A DNA stretch of 64,000 bases from JBOHDX01 sp050700835 (GTDB lineage: Bacteria; Actinomycetota; Actinomycetes; Propionibacteriales; Nocardioidaceae), in assembly GCA_050700835.1 (NCBI GenBank), contig JBOHDX010000027.1, forward strand, positions 1 to 64,000, in the 5' to 3' direction. This document shows positions 33,608 through 43,267 of this stretch, piece by piece (within the stretch, counting starts at the first letter, position 1; each line of letters opens with the position of its first letter). The position numbers and the translations under genes are program-made. Below the pieces are notes generated by a model. It saw only the letters and a program-made list of their open reading frames with translations. It was not told the origin of the DNA and did no database searches.

Positions 33608-35749
33608 ATGCCCGTCAATCCGGCCAAGTCCGCCCTGACCCGCATCGGGCGCGGCCGCCTGTTCGTCATCCAGGTCCTCGTGATGAGCCTGTTCGTGACC
33701 TTGTTCGCGCGGCTCTGGTACGTCCAGGTGATCGGTGGCGACACCTATCAGGCGCAGGCCGCACAGAACTCCCTGCGCTCGGTGATCGTGCAGCCGCAGC
33801 GCGGGCTGATCGTCGACGACGTGGGCCGGCCGTTGGCCACCAACCGGCTGTCGTGGCAGGTGACCGTCGACCGTGACGTGCTCGACGCGCTGAGCCCGAG
33901 CGACCGCGCCGCCGTGTTGCAGCGCGTCGCGACAGTGACCGGACAGAGCGTGCGGCAGGTGGACGAACGGCTGAAGACGTGCGGTGATCCGGGTGCGCCC
34001 CGACCACCCGTGTGCTGGAACGGCTCGCCGTACCAACCGGTCCCGGTCGCCCAGGATGTGCCGCAGCAGGTCGCGATCACCATCGCCGAGCGTGGCGAGG
34101 CGTTCCCCGGCGTCGATGCCCAGCAGGTCAACGTCCGCGCGTACCCGAGCCCGTTCGGTGTCAACGCCGCCCAGTTGCTCGGCTACCTCACGCCGATCAC
34201 CGGACCCGAGTACGCCCAGGCCCAGGCGCGCAACAACCCGACTCTCAACGCGACGTCCTTGGTCGGGCGCACCGGCCTCGAGAGCGAGTACGACCGGTTC
34301 CTGCGCGGTGTCCCGGGCAGCGACGGAGTCACCGTCGACTCGATGGGCCGCAAGATCGGCGACGCCGCACAGGTCCCGGCGCGGCCCGGCGACACCCTGG
34401 TCACCAGTATCGACGCCCGGGTGCAGAGCGTCGTTGAGCACCAGCTGCGGAACGTCATCCTCACCGCTCGCAAGACCCGTGACCCGGTGACCGGCCGCAA
34501 CTACGCCGCACCCGCGGGCGCCGCGCTCGTCATGTCGCCGAAGGACGGCCGGGTCATTGCGATGGCGAGCTACCCCACGTACAACCCGAACATCTGGGTC
34601 GGTGGCATCTCCGACGCCGAGCTGGCCAAGCTGTACGCGCCCAAGGCGCACGAACCCCTGCTCAACAACCCGATCCAGGCCCAGCTGGCACCGGGCTCGA
34701 CGTTCAAGCCGGTGACGACGGCGGGCGCCCTGACGCACGGCTACTCACCCGCGACCCGGCTCGACTGCTCGAGCAGCTTCATGGTCGGTAGCCGGCTGTA
34801 CAAGAACTACGAGTCTGCGGCCTACGGGATGATCGGGTTCGACCAGGCTCTCCCGTTGTCGTGCGACACGTTCTTCTACCGCATCGGCTACGCCGCCTGG
34901 CTCAAGGAGGGCGGCGACTCCGCCACCGTCCGCACCAAGGACTGGCTGACCTCCAACGCCAAGGCCTTCGGGTTCGGCCGTCCTACCGGTGTCGACCTTC
35001 CGGGGGAGGCCGCGGGCCGCATCGCCGACCGGCGGTGGAAGCTGGCGTACTGGAAGCAGAACAAGGGCTACTACTGCAAGGTCGGCAAGCAGCCCGGCTA
35101 CGACTACCTGCACGTGTTCGCCCGCGAGTTCTGCACCGACGGATGGCGGTTCCGCGCCGGGGACGCGGTCAACTTCGCGATCGGCCAGGGTGACACGACC
35201 CTCACCCCGCTGCAGCTCGCGACCGCCTATGCCGCGATCTCCAACGGCGGCACGCTGTGGGCGCCGCGGGTCGGCAAGGCGATCTTCAGCCCGTCCGGTC
35301 GGCTGGTCCGCCGGATCCCGCCACACCGGGTCGGCCGCGTCCCGATCCCGAGGAAGGACCTGCACCACATCGACCAGTGGCTGCTCGGCACGTCGAAGTT
35401 CGGGACCATGGCGTGGAAGATGGGCGGCTTCCCGCTCAACCAGGTGAAGATTCGCGCCAAGACCGGCACCGCCGAGGTCTACGGCAAGCAGACGACCTCG
35501 TGGGTCTCGACCTACGACAAGGACTACGTCGTGGTGATGATGGTCGAGCAGGGCGGCACCGGGTCGGGCACCTCCGGCGACGCGATCCGGCACATCTGGG
35601 AGTCGTTGTACGGCATCCACGGCACCACCGTGGACCGGGCCAAGGGCGACATCCCGGGTGCCGTGCCACCGCGCCGGCTGCCTCGATTCACTCGCAACGG
35701 CTCGATCGAGCCGCCGGCCGGGATGACGGTGCGATGTCGTCCCTGCTGA
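33608..35749 (+). CDS. mrdA: Penicillin-binding protein 2, elongation transpeptidase
   Basis: A 713-residue class B PBP crosslinking lateral-wall peptidoglycan. An N-terminal membrane helix (FVIQVLVMSLFVTLFARLWY) precedes the pedestal domain (PQRGLIVDDVGRPLATN). The penicillin-binding domain has SxxK at Ser364-Lys367 (PGSTFKPV), the second motif as SCD (418-420) and KTG at 618-620 (AKTGTAEV). ATG at 33608, 4 bases after mreD; its 3' end overlaps rodA by 16 bases, implying coupling of the transpeptidase with its glycosyltransferase partner. The C-terminal tail after the transpeptidase domain is Pro/Arg-rich. Confidence 0.95.
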   Translation: MPVNPAKSALTRIGRGRLFVIQVLVMSLFVTLFARLWYVQVIGGDTYQAQAAQNSLRSVIVQPQRGLIVDDVGRPLATNRLSWQVTVDRDVLDALSPSDRAAVLQRVATVTGQSVRQVDERLKTCGDPGAPRPPVCWNGSPYQPVPVAQDVPQQVAITIAERGEAFPGVDAQQVNVRAYPSPFGVNAAQLLGYLTPITGPEYAQAQARNNPTLNATSLVGRTGLESEYDRFLRGVPGSDGVTVDSMGRKIGDAAQVPARPGDTLVTSIDARVQSVVEHQLRNVILTARKTRDPVTGRNYAAPAGAALVMSPKDGRVIAMASYPTYNPNIWVGGISDAELAKLYAPKAHEPLLNNPIQAQLAPGSTFKPVTTAGALTHGYSPATRLDCSSSFMVGSRLYKNYESAAYGMIGFDQALPLSCDTFFYRIGYAAWLKEGGDSATVRTKDWLTSNAKAFGFGRPTGVDLPGEAAGRIADRRWKLAYWKQNKGYYCKVGKQPGYDYLHVFAREFCTDGWRFRAGDAVNFAIGQGDTTLTPLQLATAYAAISNGGTLWAPRVGKAIFSPSGRLVRRIPPHRVGRVPIPRKDLHHIDQWLLGTSKFGTMAWKMGGFPLNQVKIRAKTGTAEVYGKQTTSWVSTYDKDYVVVMMVEQGGTGSGTSGDAIRHIWESLYGIHGTTVDRAKGDIPGAVPPRRLPRFTRNGSIEPPAGMTVRCRPC

Positions 35750-36966
35750 ACCGGCCCGCCACCCGACCGGTGCGCAGCGGTGCCGCGGCTCGCAAGCCGG
35801 CGTCCACCTGGGCGCGACTGGACTGGTGGCTGCTGCTGGCCACGGTCGGCCTGTGCGCGCTCGGGTCCCTGCTCGTGTGGTCGGCGACCTCGCACCGCAC
35901 CGATCTCACCGGCGGCGACTCCACCGCCTACCTCACCAAGCAGCTGACCAACATCGCGATCGGAGGGGTGCTCGGCGGCGTGATCGCCGCCACCGACCGT
36001 CGCTGGGTACGCCTGTGGGCGCCGGTGATCTATCTGGGCTCCGTTCTCGGGCTGCTGGCGATCTTCAGCCCGCTCGGCGCCACTGTGAACGGTTCGCACT
36101 CCTGGCTGCTGCTCGGGGGCATGTCCATCCAGCCCGCCGAGCTGGCCAAGCTCGGCGTGATAGTCGGCATGGCACTGGTGCTGGCGGAGCGGACCGAAGG
36201 GGTCCGGCGCACCGAGCTGCGCAGTTCCGACGTGGTTCCGGCGCTGGCCATCGCCGCGGCCCCGATGCTGCTCATCCTGGGCCAACCAGACCTCGGGACG
36301 CTGATCGTGCTGACGGCGACCGTGTTCGGTGTCCTCGCCCTGTCGAGTGCGCCCAAGCGTTGGCTGATCGGCCTCGTCACCGCGGGGCTCGTCGCGGTGA
36401 CCGCGGCCATCGGGGTCGGCGTGCTGAAGTCGTACCAGATGGCCAGACTCGGCGCCTTCGTCGATCCGTCCCTGGATCCGCAGGGTGCCGGCTACAACAC
36501 GGACCAGGCCCGGATCGCGATCGGCAACGGTGGGTTGTTCGGACAGGGCCTGTTCCATGGTTCGCAGACGCAGGCCGGGTTCGTGCCCGAGCAGCACACC
36601 GACTTCGTGTTCACGGTCGCCGGGGAGGAGCTCGGCCTCGTCGGGGCGGGTGTGCTGATCTTTCTGATGGCGCTGCTGCTGTGGCGGGTGCTGCGGATCG
36701 CACGCAACGCCGACGACTTGTTCGGACGGCTGGCGGCCGGGGGAGTGGCGTGCTGGTTCGGCTTCCAGGCCTTCCAGAACATCGGGATGTGTCTGGGGAT
36801 CATGCCGGTGACGGGCGTACCGCTGCCGCTCGTGTCGTACGGCGGCACGTCGATGTTCGCGTCGTTGATGGCGCTCGGACTCGTTCAGAACATCCACCTG
36901 CGGGCCGAACGCTCACTCGGACTCGGCGTGGTGGTGCGGTCCCGGATCGCCCGCTCGCGCCTCTGA
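35734..36966 (+). CDS. rodA: RodA, SEDS peptidoglycan glycosyltransferase
   Basis: A 410-residue SEDS polymerase with about ten membrane helices. Signature segments are GATVNGSHSWLLLGGMSIQP, AELAKLGVIVGMALVLAE, ILGQPDLGTLIVL, GNGGLFGQGL, VPEQHTDFVFTVAGEELGL (with the essential Asp of the SEDS family) and PLPLVSYGGTSM. It polymerises glycan strands together with the PBP2 encoded just upstream; the genes overlap by 16 bases. It ends the elongasome operon and converges with the M48-like gene. Confidence 0.95.
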   Translation: MSSLLNRPATRPVRSGAAARKPASTWARLDWWLLLATVGLCALGSLLVWSATSHRTDLTGGDSTAYLTKQLTNIAIGGVLGGVIAATDRRWVRLWAPVIYLGSVLGLLAIFSPLGATVNGSHSWLLLGGMSIQPAELAKLGVIVGMALVLAERTEGVRRTELRSSDVVPALAIAAAPMLLILGQPDLGTLIVLTATVFGVLALSSAPKRWLIGLVTAGLVAVTAAIGVGVLKSYQMARLGAFVDPSLDPQGAGYNTDQARIAIGNGGLFGQGLFHGSQTQAGFVPEQHTDFVFTVAGEELGLVGAGVLIFLMALLLWRVLRIARNADDLFGRLAAGGVACWFGFQAFQNIGMCLGIMPVTGVPLPLVSYGGTSMFASLMALGLVQNIHLRAERSLGLGVVVRSRIARSRL

Positions 36967-36991
36967 ACGACGTCGCGACCGGCGGGTGGGG

Positions 36992-39028
36992 CTACGGCTG
37001 GCGGAAGGCGGACATCTCGACGGCGGCGACAGGCTCGTAGCCGGCCACCTTCGGACGGCGCCGGCGCCACGTGCAGCGTTGGCCCAGGCTCTGCTCGATC
37101 GCTGCGAACGGCGCACCGTAGACGACACTGTCGGCCGTGACCCTGGCCGCGACCCGGCGCGCGCCGGTGACCCGCACCATCTGGCCGCGGAACCGTTGGA
37201 ACCGGATGTCGACCCGGATGTCGCCGTAGCCGGCGAACGTGGCCTCGGGCCTGGCGAGCAGCGACTCGACGGGTGCCGCGAGCAGTCGCTCGACGAGGCG
37301 CTGGGCCGAGCGCTTCGAACCGATCGCGGACAGCTGCGCACGGGCCGACTCCCACCAGCGCAACTGAGTGAACAACAGCCCGGAGTCGAGCACGATCAGG
37401 TGGGAGCGATGGTTCCAGGCGGTCTGGACCGACGTCACCACCGCGACGATCCGTGACTCGTGCGGCACCAGACCCTCGACCGGGTCACTGGCTCGTCCCG
37501 TCACCGGGCGGAGACTCTCGTCCGCGCCCAGGTCTTCGAGTGCCTGGGCGAGATTGATCGCCAGGCTGCCGTCCGCCACCGCCCGGCGGACGAGGCTCGT
37601 GAGGTCGATCGCGCCGCCCGCCGTCGTGACCAGCCGGGAGCCGGCGGACCAGTCGATGACGAATCTGGCGAGCCCCGCGTCGACCAGCGCACGGGCCATG
37701 TAACCCACGACCAGATCCGCGAGCGCGGCTTCGCGGTCGGAATCGGTCAGCTCGGGGTTGAGGACTGGGGCGCACAGGGCGGCGATCTCCCCGTCCTGCA
37801 TGGACTCCAGGAGGGTGAGCACAGAAAGCTCGCGGCGTGCGTGCGGCTCGCCGCTGCCCTCCTCAGGCACAGGACCCTGCGCGGCGCGTACGAGAAGGTC
37901 CGTCATCTCACGGGCCGTGGCAGCGCCGGTGGCGTCGGCGAAGGCGTCCCAGGGGACTGGCTCGAGGCTCGCCGCCTCGAACATCAAGTGCTCGAGTCGG
38001 TGCAGCGTCTCGCCCGGGTCGTCCAGCAGATAGATCGCGGGGACCGCGTCCGAGGGCTCGGCCGGTGTGACTACCGCCGTGGTGGAGGTGACGGCGGCGA
38101 TTCGGTCGTTGATGCTCGGGTGGCTGTCGAGTGCGGAGCTCTGCGACGCTGCCCGGTCTGCCCGCTCCCTGAAGTCTCGCTGCCGCGCGGGGTTGTTGAG
38201 CACCAGCTCGAAGCACTCGAGGAACGGTGTGCCGCGCAGCCCGAGGGCGACACCGGGCTGGAGGTACGTCGCGAGGTACACCTGCCAGGCCAGGTCCACG
38301 CGCAGGAGCGCCCGGAGCGCTGACGCGAGTGCCTGCGAGCCCGTCACTTTGGCGCTGACGCTGTCGGCCTCGGTTTCCTGCCGCCGGTTGACCCGTAGGG
38401 AGACCCGTTCGTACATCCGGGCGTAGCCGGCGAACAGCCGGCCGACCCGCGAGCCCCGACCGAGCTCGTGGTGGATCCGCGCCATCGACAGCATGCCGCG
38501 GTACGTAACGGTGCCCAGGGCGCCGTGCCGGCCACTGAAGTGGCCCAGCTCGTGCGCGATCACCGCGCGCAGCTCCTCGGTGGTCAACCCGAGCAGCGCC
38601 GGCATGCCCAGGTAGAGGCGGCGCTCGCCGCCGACCAGGCCGAGCAGCCGAGAGGTGTCCTCTGCACTCGCATTGGCCTCGGCGGTCAGCCGGATCTCGT
38701 CCGGCACCCAGGTGCCGACGGCGCCCGCCAGCTCCCGGATCTCCGACCACAGACGCGGATGGTCGTCCGGGTCCAGTGGGATCCCCGCGGGCTCATCCTG
38801 GCGACGGCCGTGCAGGAACAACAGCGCCCGCGCGAGTCCGGCGACCACCCCGACGCTCACCAGGACGACCTTCGCGATCGCCAGCGGGGACGAGGTGGCA
38901 TGCAGATGGAAGGCCAGCGCGATCAGTACGCCGACGACGGCGACGAGAACCAGTGCCACCACAGCCGCCAGCACGTAGACGCCGACCAGCAGCGCCACGG
39001 CAAGCATCGCCCGGACAGTGAACTTCAT
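36992..39028 (-). CDS. M48-family zinc metalloprotease with long C-terminal extension
   Basis: A 678-residue membrane protein. Two hydrophobic segments occur in the first 75 residues (AMLAVALLVGVYVLAAVVALV, VVLVSVGVVAGLARALLFL), then the M48 site VIAHELGHFSGRH (HExxH) with a downstream RRQETEADSVSA supplying the third ligand Glu, as in HtpX/Oma1-like peptidases. The last 350 residues are not part of the protease domain and I do not recognise them. ATG at 39028 is chosen over upstream in-frame starts (39037, 39073). It lies between rodA and the radical SAM gene on the opposite strand. A quality-control role at the membrane is inferred from the family. Confidence 0.82.
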   Translation of the reverse strand: MKFTVRAMLAVALLVGVYVLAAVVALVLVAVVGVLIALAFHLHATSSPLAIAKVVLVSVGVVAGLARALLFLHGRRQDEPAGIPLDPDDHPRLWSEIRELAGAVGTWVPDEIRLTAEANASAEDTSRLLGLVGGERRLYLGMPALLGLTTEELRAVIAHELGHFSGRHGALGTVTYRGMLSMARIHHELGRGSRVGRLFAGYARMYERVSLRVNRRQETEADSVSAKVTGSQALASALRALLRVDLAWQVYLATYLQPGVALGLRGTPFLECFELVLNNPARQRDFRERADRAASQSSALDSHPSINDRIAAVTSTTAVVTPAEPSDAVPAIYLLDDPGETLHRLEHLMFEAASLEPVPWDAFADATGAATAREMTDLLVRAAQGPVPEEGSGEPHARRELSVLTLLESMQDGEIAALCAPVLNPELTDSDREAALADLVVGYMARALVDAGLARFVIDWSAGSRLVTTAGGAIDLTSLVRRAVADGSLAINLAQALEDLGADESLRPVTGRASDPVEGLVPHESRIVAVVTSVQTAWNHRSHLIVLDSGLLFTQLRWWESARAQLSAIGSKRSAQRLVERLLAAPVESLLARPEATFAGYGDIRVDIRFQRFRGQMVRVTGARRVAARVTADSVVYGAPFAAIEQSLGQRCTWRRRRPKVAGYEPVAAVEMSAFRQP

Positions 39029-39209
39029 GCCAAGCACCCGACCTTTCCGGACCACTCTTGCCGGGTGAGCCATCCAGTCTGGTCGGTTCGCGCGAACCGT
39101 GGCCGTTCGGGTGACGAGGTGGAACCGTCCGTCCCATCGCCGGTCACCGGTCGTCGGTCGCCGGCGTTACGCTGGGCCGACCGCATCCCAGCCCTGGAGA
39201 TCCTCCGCC

Positions 39210-41144
39210 ATGCCCGTCGAGTCCTTGTTCGCCCGCCTGGAGCCGTTGCTACCGACCGTGGGCAAGCCGATCCAGTACGTCGGGGGGGAGCTCAACTCGA
39301 GCGTCAAGGACTGGGACGACGTGCAAGTCCGGTGGGCGCTGATGTACCCCGACGCGTACGAGGTCGGGCTCCCCAACCAGGGCGTGCAGATCTTGTACGA
39401 GATCCTCAACGAGCGTGACTGGATCCTCGCCGAGCGCACCTACGCGGTGTTCGCCGACATGGAGACGGTGATGCGCGAGCACGCGATCCCGCAGTTCACC
39501 GTCGACGGCCACCGGCCGGTGGCCGCGTTCGACGTGCTCGGGCTGTCGTTCGCCACCGAGCTCGGCTACACCAACATGCTCACCGCCCTCGACCTCGCCG
39601 GGATGCCGCTGCACGCGGTCGACCGTGACGAGACGCACCCGATCGTGCTCGCCGGCGGCCACTCCGCGTTCAACCCGGAGCCGATCGCCGACTTCATCGA
39701 TGCCGCCGTCCTCGGCGACGGAGAGGAGGTGGTGCTCGCGATCAGTGCCGTGATCCGCGAGTGGAAGGACGAGGGCCGACCCGGCGGTCGCGACGGGCTG
39801 TTGATGCGGCTGGCGGTGTCCGGTGGCGTCTACGTGCCCAAGTTCTACGACGTCACCTATCTGCCCGACGGCCGGATCCAGCGCGTCGTACCCAATCGCT
39901 CGGGGGTGCCATGGCGGGTGCACAAGCACACGCTGATGGATCTCGACTCGTGGCCCTACCCCAAGCGGCCCCTGGTGCCGCTGGCCGAGACCGTGCACGA
40001 GCGCTACTCGGTGGAGATCTTCCGCGGCTGCACCCGTGGCTGCCGGTTCTGCCAAGCCGGCATGATCACGCGACCGGTGCGTGAGCGCAGCATCACCACG
40101 ATCGGTGACATGGTGAGCAACGGCATCGCCAAGTCCGGGTTCGAGGAGGTCGGGCTGCTGAGTCTGTCCAGCGCCGACCACTCGGAGATCGCCGAGGTCG
40201 CCAAGGGCCTCGGCGACCGGTACGACGGCAGCAACATCTCGCTGTCGTTGCCGTCCACCCGGGTCGACGCGTTCAACGTCACGCTGGCCAACGAGTTCAG
40301 CCGCAACGGTCGACGGTCCGGGCTCACGTTCGCACCGGAGGGCGGGAGCGAGCGGCTCCGCAAGGTCATCAACAAGATGGTCAGCGAGGACGACCTGATC
40401 CGTACCGTCGCCGCGGCGTACTCGCACGGCTGGCGGCAGGTGAAGCTCTACTTCATGTGCGGGCTGCCGACCGAGACTGACGACGACGTGCTGCAGATCG
40501 CCGACCTCGCCAAGAAGGTCATCGCGACCGGGCGCGAGATCTCCGGCCGCCGCGACATCCGTTGCACGGTGAGCATCGGCGGGTTCATCCCCAAGCCGCA
40601 CACGCCCTTCCAGTGGGCGTCACAGCTCGACACCGACACGACGGACGCGCGGCTGGCCAAGCTTCGGGCGGCCGTGCAGGCCGACAAGAAGTTCGCGCGC
40701 GCCATCGGGTTCCGCTACCACGACGGCAAGCCCGGGATCGTCGAGGGACTGCTGTCACGCGGCGACCGCCGGGTCGGTCGGGTGATCGAGGCGGTGTGGC
40801 GTGACGGCGGCCGGTTCGACGGCTGGAGTGAGCACTTCTCCTACGAACGCTGGATGTCGTGCACCGACGCCGTGCTCGCCGACGAGCCCGTCGACCTCGA
40901 CTGGTACACCGTCCGTGAGCGCGAGTACGCCGAGGTGCTGCCCTGGGACCACCTCGACTCCGGCCTGGACCGCGAATGGCTGTGGGAGGACTGGCAGGAC
41001 GCGATCGAGCCCGCCGGCGCGATCGAGGTCGAGGACTGCCGCTGGACCCCGTGCTTCGACTGCGGCGTCTGCCCGGAGATGGGGACCGAGATCCAGATCG
41101 GCCCGACCGGCCGGCAGCTGCTCCCCATCGCCAGCGTCTCCTGA
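39210..41144 (+). CDS. Radical SAM protein, TIGR03960 family (B12-binding plus radical SAM)
   Basis: A 644-residue protein. An N-terminal B12-binding-like domain (YPDAYEVGLPNQGVQILYEI) precedes the radical SAM core with its 4Fe-4S cysteines in FRGCTRGCRFCQAGM. A C-terminal Cys cluster (CRWTPCFDCGVCPEMG) may hold another metal centre. The family has no proven reaction, but its genes are normally paired with the DUF2344 (TIGR03936) gene, which here lies 8 kb downstream at 49152. ATG at 39210 has GGAGA upstream and TACGCT at 39168-39173 as a probable -10, giving a leadered mRNA. An 18-bp inverted repeat follows. Confidence 0.92.
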   Translation: MPVESLFARLEPLLPTVGKPIQYVGGELNSSVKDWDDVQVRWALMYPDAYEVGLPNQGVQILYEILNERDWILAERTYAVFADMETVMREHAIPQFTVDGHRPVAAFDVLGLSFATELGYTNMLTALDLAGMPLHAVDRDETHPIVLAGGHSAFNPEPIADFIDAAVLGDGEEVVLAISAVIREWKDEGRPGGRDGLLMRLAVSGGVYVPKFYDVTYLPDGRIQRVVPNRSGVPWRVHKHTLMDLDSWPYPKRPLVPLAETVHERYSVEIFRGCTRGCRFCQAGMITRPVRERSITTIGDMVSNGIAKSGFEEVGLLSLSSADHSEIAEVAKGLGDRYDGSNISLSLPSTRVDAFNVTLANEFSRNGRRSGLTFAPEGGSERLRKVINKMVSEDDLIRTVAAAYSHGWRQVKLYFMCGLPTETDDDVLQIADLAKKVIATGREISGRRDIRCTVSIGGFIPKPHTPFQWASQLDTDTTDARLAKLRAAVQADKKFARAIGFRYHDGKPGIVEGLLSRGDRRVGRVIEAVWRDGGRFDGWSEHFSYERWMSCTDAVLADEPVDLDWYTVREREYAEVLPWDHLDSGLDREWLWEDWQDAIEPAGAIEVEDCRWTPCFDCGVCPEMGTEIQIGPTGRQLLPIASVS

Positions 41145-41186
41145 ACACGTGCCGCCTCGCCACCGGCGTCCGCCGCCCCCCTCGTC

Positions 41187-41242
41187 GAGATCACACTTTC
41201 AGGCCGGATCCGCGCGCGGGACTCGCCTGAAAGTGTGATCTC
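41187..41242. terminator. Perfect 18-bp inverted repeat, bidirectional terminator
   Basis: Left arm 41187-41204 (GAGATCACACTTTCAGGC) and right arm 41225-41242 are exact reverse complements around a 20-base loop. It lies between the convergent radical SAM and PLP-enzyme genes, so it can end both transcripts. No T-tract. The perfection and AT-richer arms stand out from the surrounding DNA. Confidence 0.75.
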
Positions 41243-41271
41243 ACTGACGCGGAGCGGCCGGCGCCGCGGAC

Positions 41272-42414
41272 TCAGTGCACGCGGCGGTAGTCGCGTACCG
41301 CTTCGACAACGGCCGACACGTCGGAGTCGAGGTTGTAGTAGTGCAACGACAACCGGATCACCTCGCCGCGGGGGCTGGCGACGATGCGCCGGGCTGCCAG
41401 GATTCTCGACAGTGCCTCCGGGTCCTGGTCGCGCAACGCGACCATGGGTCCGCGGCGCGCGGCGTCGAGCGGTGACCGTAGTACCTCCCCGTCCGCGAGC
41501 AGTTGCTCGGTGAGGCTCGCCGTCAGCCGGGCCACGTGGCCCGCGACGACGTGTGGGTCCAGCGGCTGAAGCATCCGCAGACCGGCGACGGCACCGTACG
41601 CCGACGGGATCGAGGGTGTGCCGATCTCGAGTCGGCGCGCATGGGCGGGGAAGTCGAGGGCGCGGGGGTCGAAGCCGAACGGGTCGCGGCGTCCGAACCA
41701 GCCGGTGAGGCTGGGGTCCCTGCCGTCGGCGAGGCCGGAGCGCACGTACAGGAAGGCGATTCCGGGGATTCCGAGCAAGTACTTCAGGCTGCCGCTGACC
41801 AGGTAGTCGCAGTCGAGGGCACGCACGTCGGCCGGCTCGACTCCGGTGCCTTGGTAGGCGTCCACGAACACGCGCGCGCCGACGGCGTGGGCCCGCTCGG
41901 CGATGTCGGCGACGGGGAAGCGCAGCCCGTTCCGGTAGGACACGAGCGGGACCGACACGAGCCCGCAGCGGTCCGTGACGAACGGCGCGTAGTCGCCGGC
42001 GTCGACGAGCCCGTCGTGGTCGGTGACGTAGCTGACCTCGGCACCGTACGCGCGCTGGGCCAGCCAGACGTGCGCCACCGACGGGAACTCCAGGTCCGTC
42101 GTGACCAGGCCCGCTCGCTTCCTCCAGTCCTGCGTCGAGGCCACCTGGAAGGCGCCCTCCGATGCTGACGGGACGACGGCGACCTCGTCCGGACTCGCGT
42201 TGATGGACGCGGCGAAAAGGGTGCGTGCATCGGCGACCTTGGTCATCCACAATCCCCACGGCGCCCCGTGCTCGCGCATCGTGTGCTGGAACTCCAGCAG
42301 CTGGGCGGCCAGCGCGTCCGACAGCGCGCCCTGGCTGCAGCTGGCGAGGTGCACGGTGTCCGTCAGACCGGGGAAGTGCGCACGGAACTGTTCGGGTGTC
42401 GGCGCTGCTGACAT
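41272..42414 (-). CDS. Class V aminotransferase-fold PLP enzyme
   Basis: A 380-residue fold-type I PLP enzyme of the class V (NifS/kynureninase/isopenicillin-epimerase-like) group. HLASCSQGALSD near residue 22 is the substrate/phosphate loop, VFVDAYQGTGV (residues 182-192) has the Asp that pairs with the PLP ring nitrogen, and the Schiff-base lysine is in VSGSLKYLLG. Substrate unknown; kynureninase or cysteine-desulfurase-like chemistry would both fit the fold. ATG with AAGG 8 bases upstream. It is divergent from the cyclase/TPP operon across an 80-base gap, suggesting a shared pathway. Confidence 0.8.
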   Translation of the reverse strand: MSAAPTPEQFRAHFPGLTDTVHLASCSQGALSDALAAQLLEFQHTMREHGAPWGLWMTKVADARTLFAASINASPDEVAVVPSASEGAFQVASTQDWRKRAGLVTTDLEFPSVAHVWLAQRAYGAEVSYVTDHDGLVDAGDYAPFVTDRCGLVSVPLVSYRNGLRFPVADIAERAHAVGARVFVDAYQGTGVEPADVRALDCDYLVSGSLKYLLGIPGIAFLYVRSGLADGRDPSLTGWFGRRDPFGFDPRALDFPAHARRLEIGTPSIPSAYGAVAGLRMLQPLDPHVVAGHVARLTASLTEQLLADGEVLRSPLDAARRGPMVALRDQDPEALSRILAARRIVASPRGEVIRLSLHYYNLDSDVSAVVEAVRDYRRVH

Positions 42415-42493
42415 CGGGCCAACCTTCGGGGCATGATCAGTGCGAGTGGTGCCTCGCGTTCAGCACCAGTGAACACGCTTGCAGGGAGGCCCG

Positions 42494-43267
42494 ATGAACG
42501 TCCTGGCCACGCTCGTCTCCGCGATCGCCGACGGCTCGGTCGAGGTGGTGGACCTGACCGCACCGCTGTCGAGCCGCACGCCGACCCTCCAGCTCCCGCC
42601 GGAGTTCGGCCAGACCGCGACCTTCCAGCTCGAGCAGATCAGCGAGTACGACGACCGCGGCCCGGCGTGGTACTGGAACAACTTCCGGACCGGCGAGCAC
42701 ACCGGGACCCACTTCGACGCGCCGAACCACTGGGTCAGCGGCAAGGACAAGGACGACGTCGCCTCCGTGCCGGCCGCCCGCCTGATCGCGCCCGCCGCGG
42801 TGCTGGACTTCTCGGTGGAGGCGGGTGAGGATCCTGACTTCCTGCTGGACGTGGACCACATCAAGGCCTGGGAGGTCGAGCACGAGCCGTTGCCGGTCGG
42901 CGGCTGGCTGTTCGTACGCACGGGCTGGGACTCCCGGGCACACTCGCAGGAGGAGATCCTCAATGCCGACGACAACGGACCGCACACGCCGGGGCTGACG
43001 CCGGAGTGTGCCCGCTGGGTGGCCGAGGAGAGCCCAGTGATCGGCATGGGTGTCGAGACGGTCGGCACCGACGCCGGCGCCGCCGCCGGGTTCGACCCCA
43101 TGTTTCCGTGCCACACGTACCTCATGCGCAACGGGAAGTACGGCCTGACGCAGCTGCAGAATCTCGCGAAGTTGCCACCGACCGGCGCGGTCGTGTTCGC
43201 GGGTCCGCTCCCGATCGTGACCGGGTCGGGCTCACCCGCACGCGTGCTGGCGCTCGTGGAGCGCTGA
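42494..43267 (+). CDS. Cyclase-family metal-dependent hydrolase (kynurenine formamidase/isatin hydrolase-like)
   Basis: A 257-residue hydrolase with the metal-binding signature HTGTHFDAPNHW (HxGTHxDxPxH) near residue 77 and YWNNFRTGEHTG just before it. The family opens cyclic or linear amides, for example kynurenine formamidase and isatin hydrolase. GGGAGG lies 4 bases before the ATG. The stop overlaps the ATG of the TPP-enzyme gene by one base, so the two are made together. A ring-opening hydrolase coupled to a keto-acid TPP enzyme suggests degradation of a cyclic compound that yields a 2-oxo acid; isatin is one candidate, inferred only. Confidence 0.82.
   Translation: MNVLATLVSAIADGSVEVVDLTAPLSSRTPTLQLPPEFGQTATFQLEQISEYDDRGPAWYWNNFRTGEHTGTHFDAPNHWVSGKDKDDVASVPAARLIAPAAVLDFSVEAGEDPDFLLDVDHIKAWEVEHEPLPVGGWLFVRTGWDSRAHSQEEILNADDNGPHTPGLTPECARWVAEESPVIGMGVETVGTDAGAAAGFDPMFPCHTYLMRNGKYGLTQLQNLAKLPPTGAVVFAGPLPIVTGSGSPARVLALVER

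Noticed and set aside
33557..34738. Minus-strand ORF of 393 codons inside mrdA
   Set aside because: Antisense shadow of the PBP2 gene; composition is typical of such frames and no start signals are present.
35734..35749. Frameshift suspected from the mrdA/rodA overlap
   Set aside because: Both proteins are complete; the 16-base overlap has a proper ATG and is simple translational coupling.
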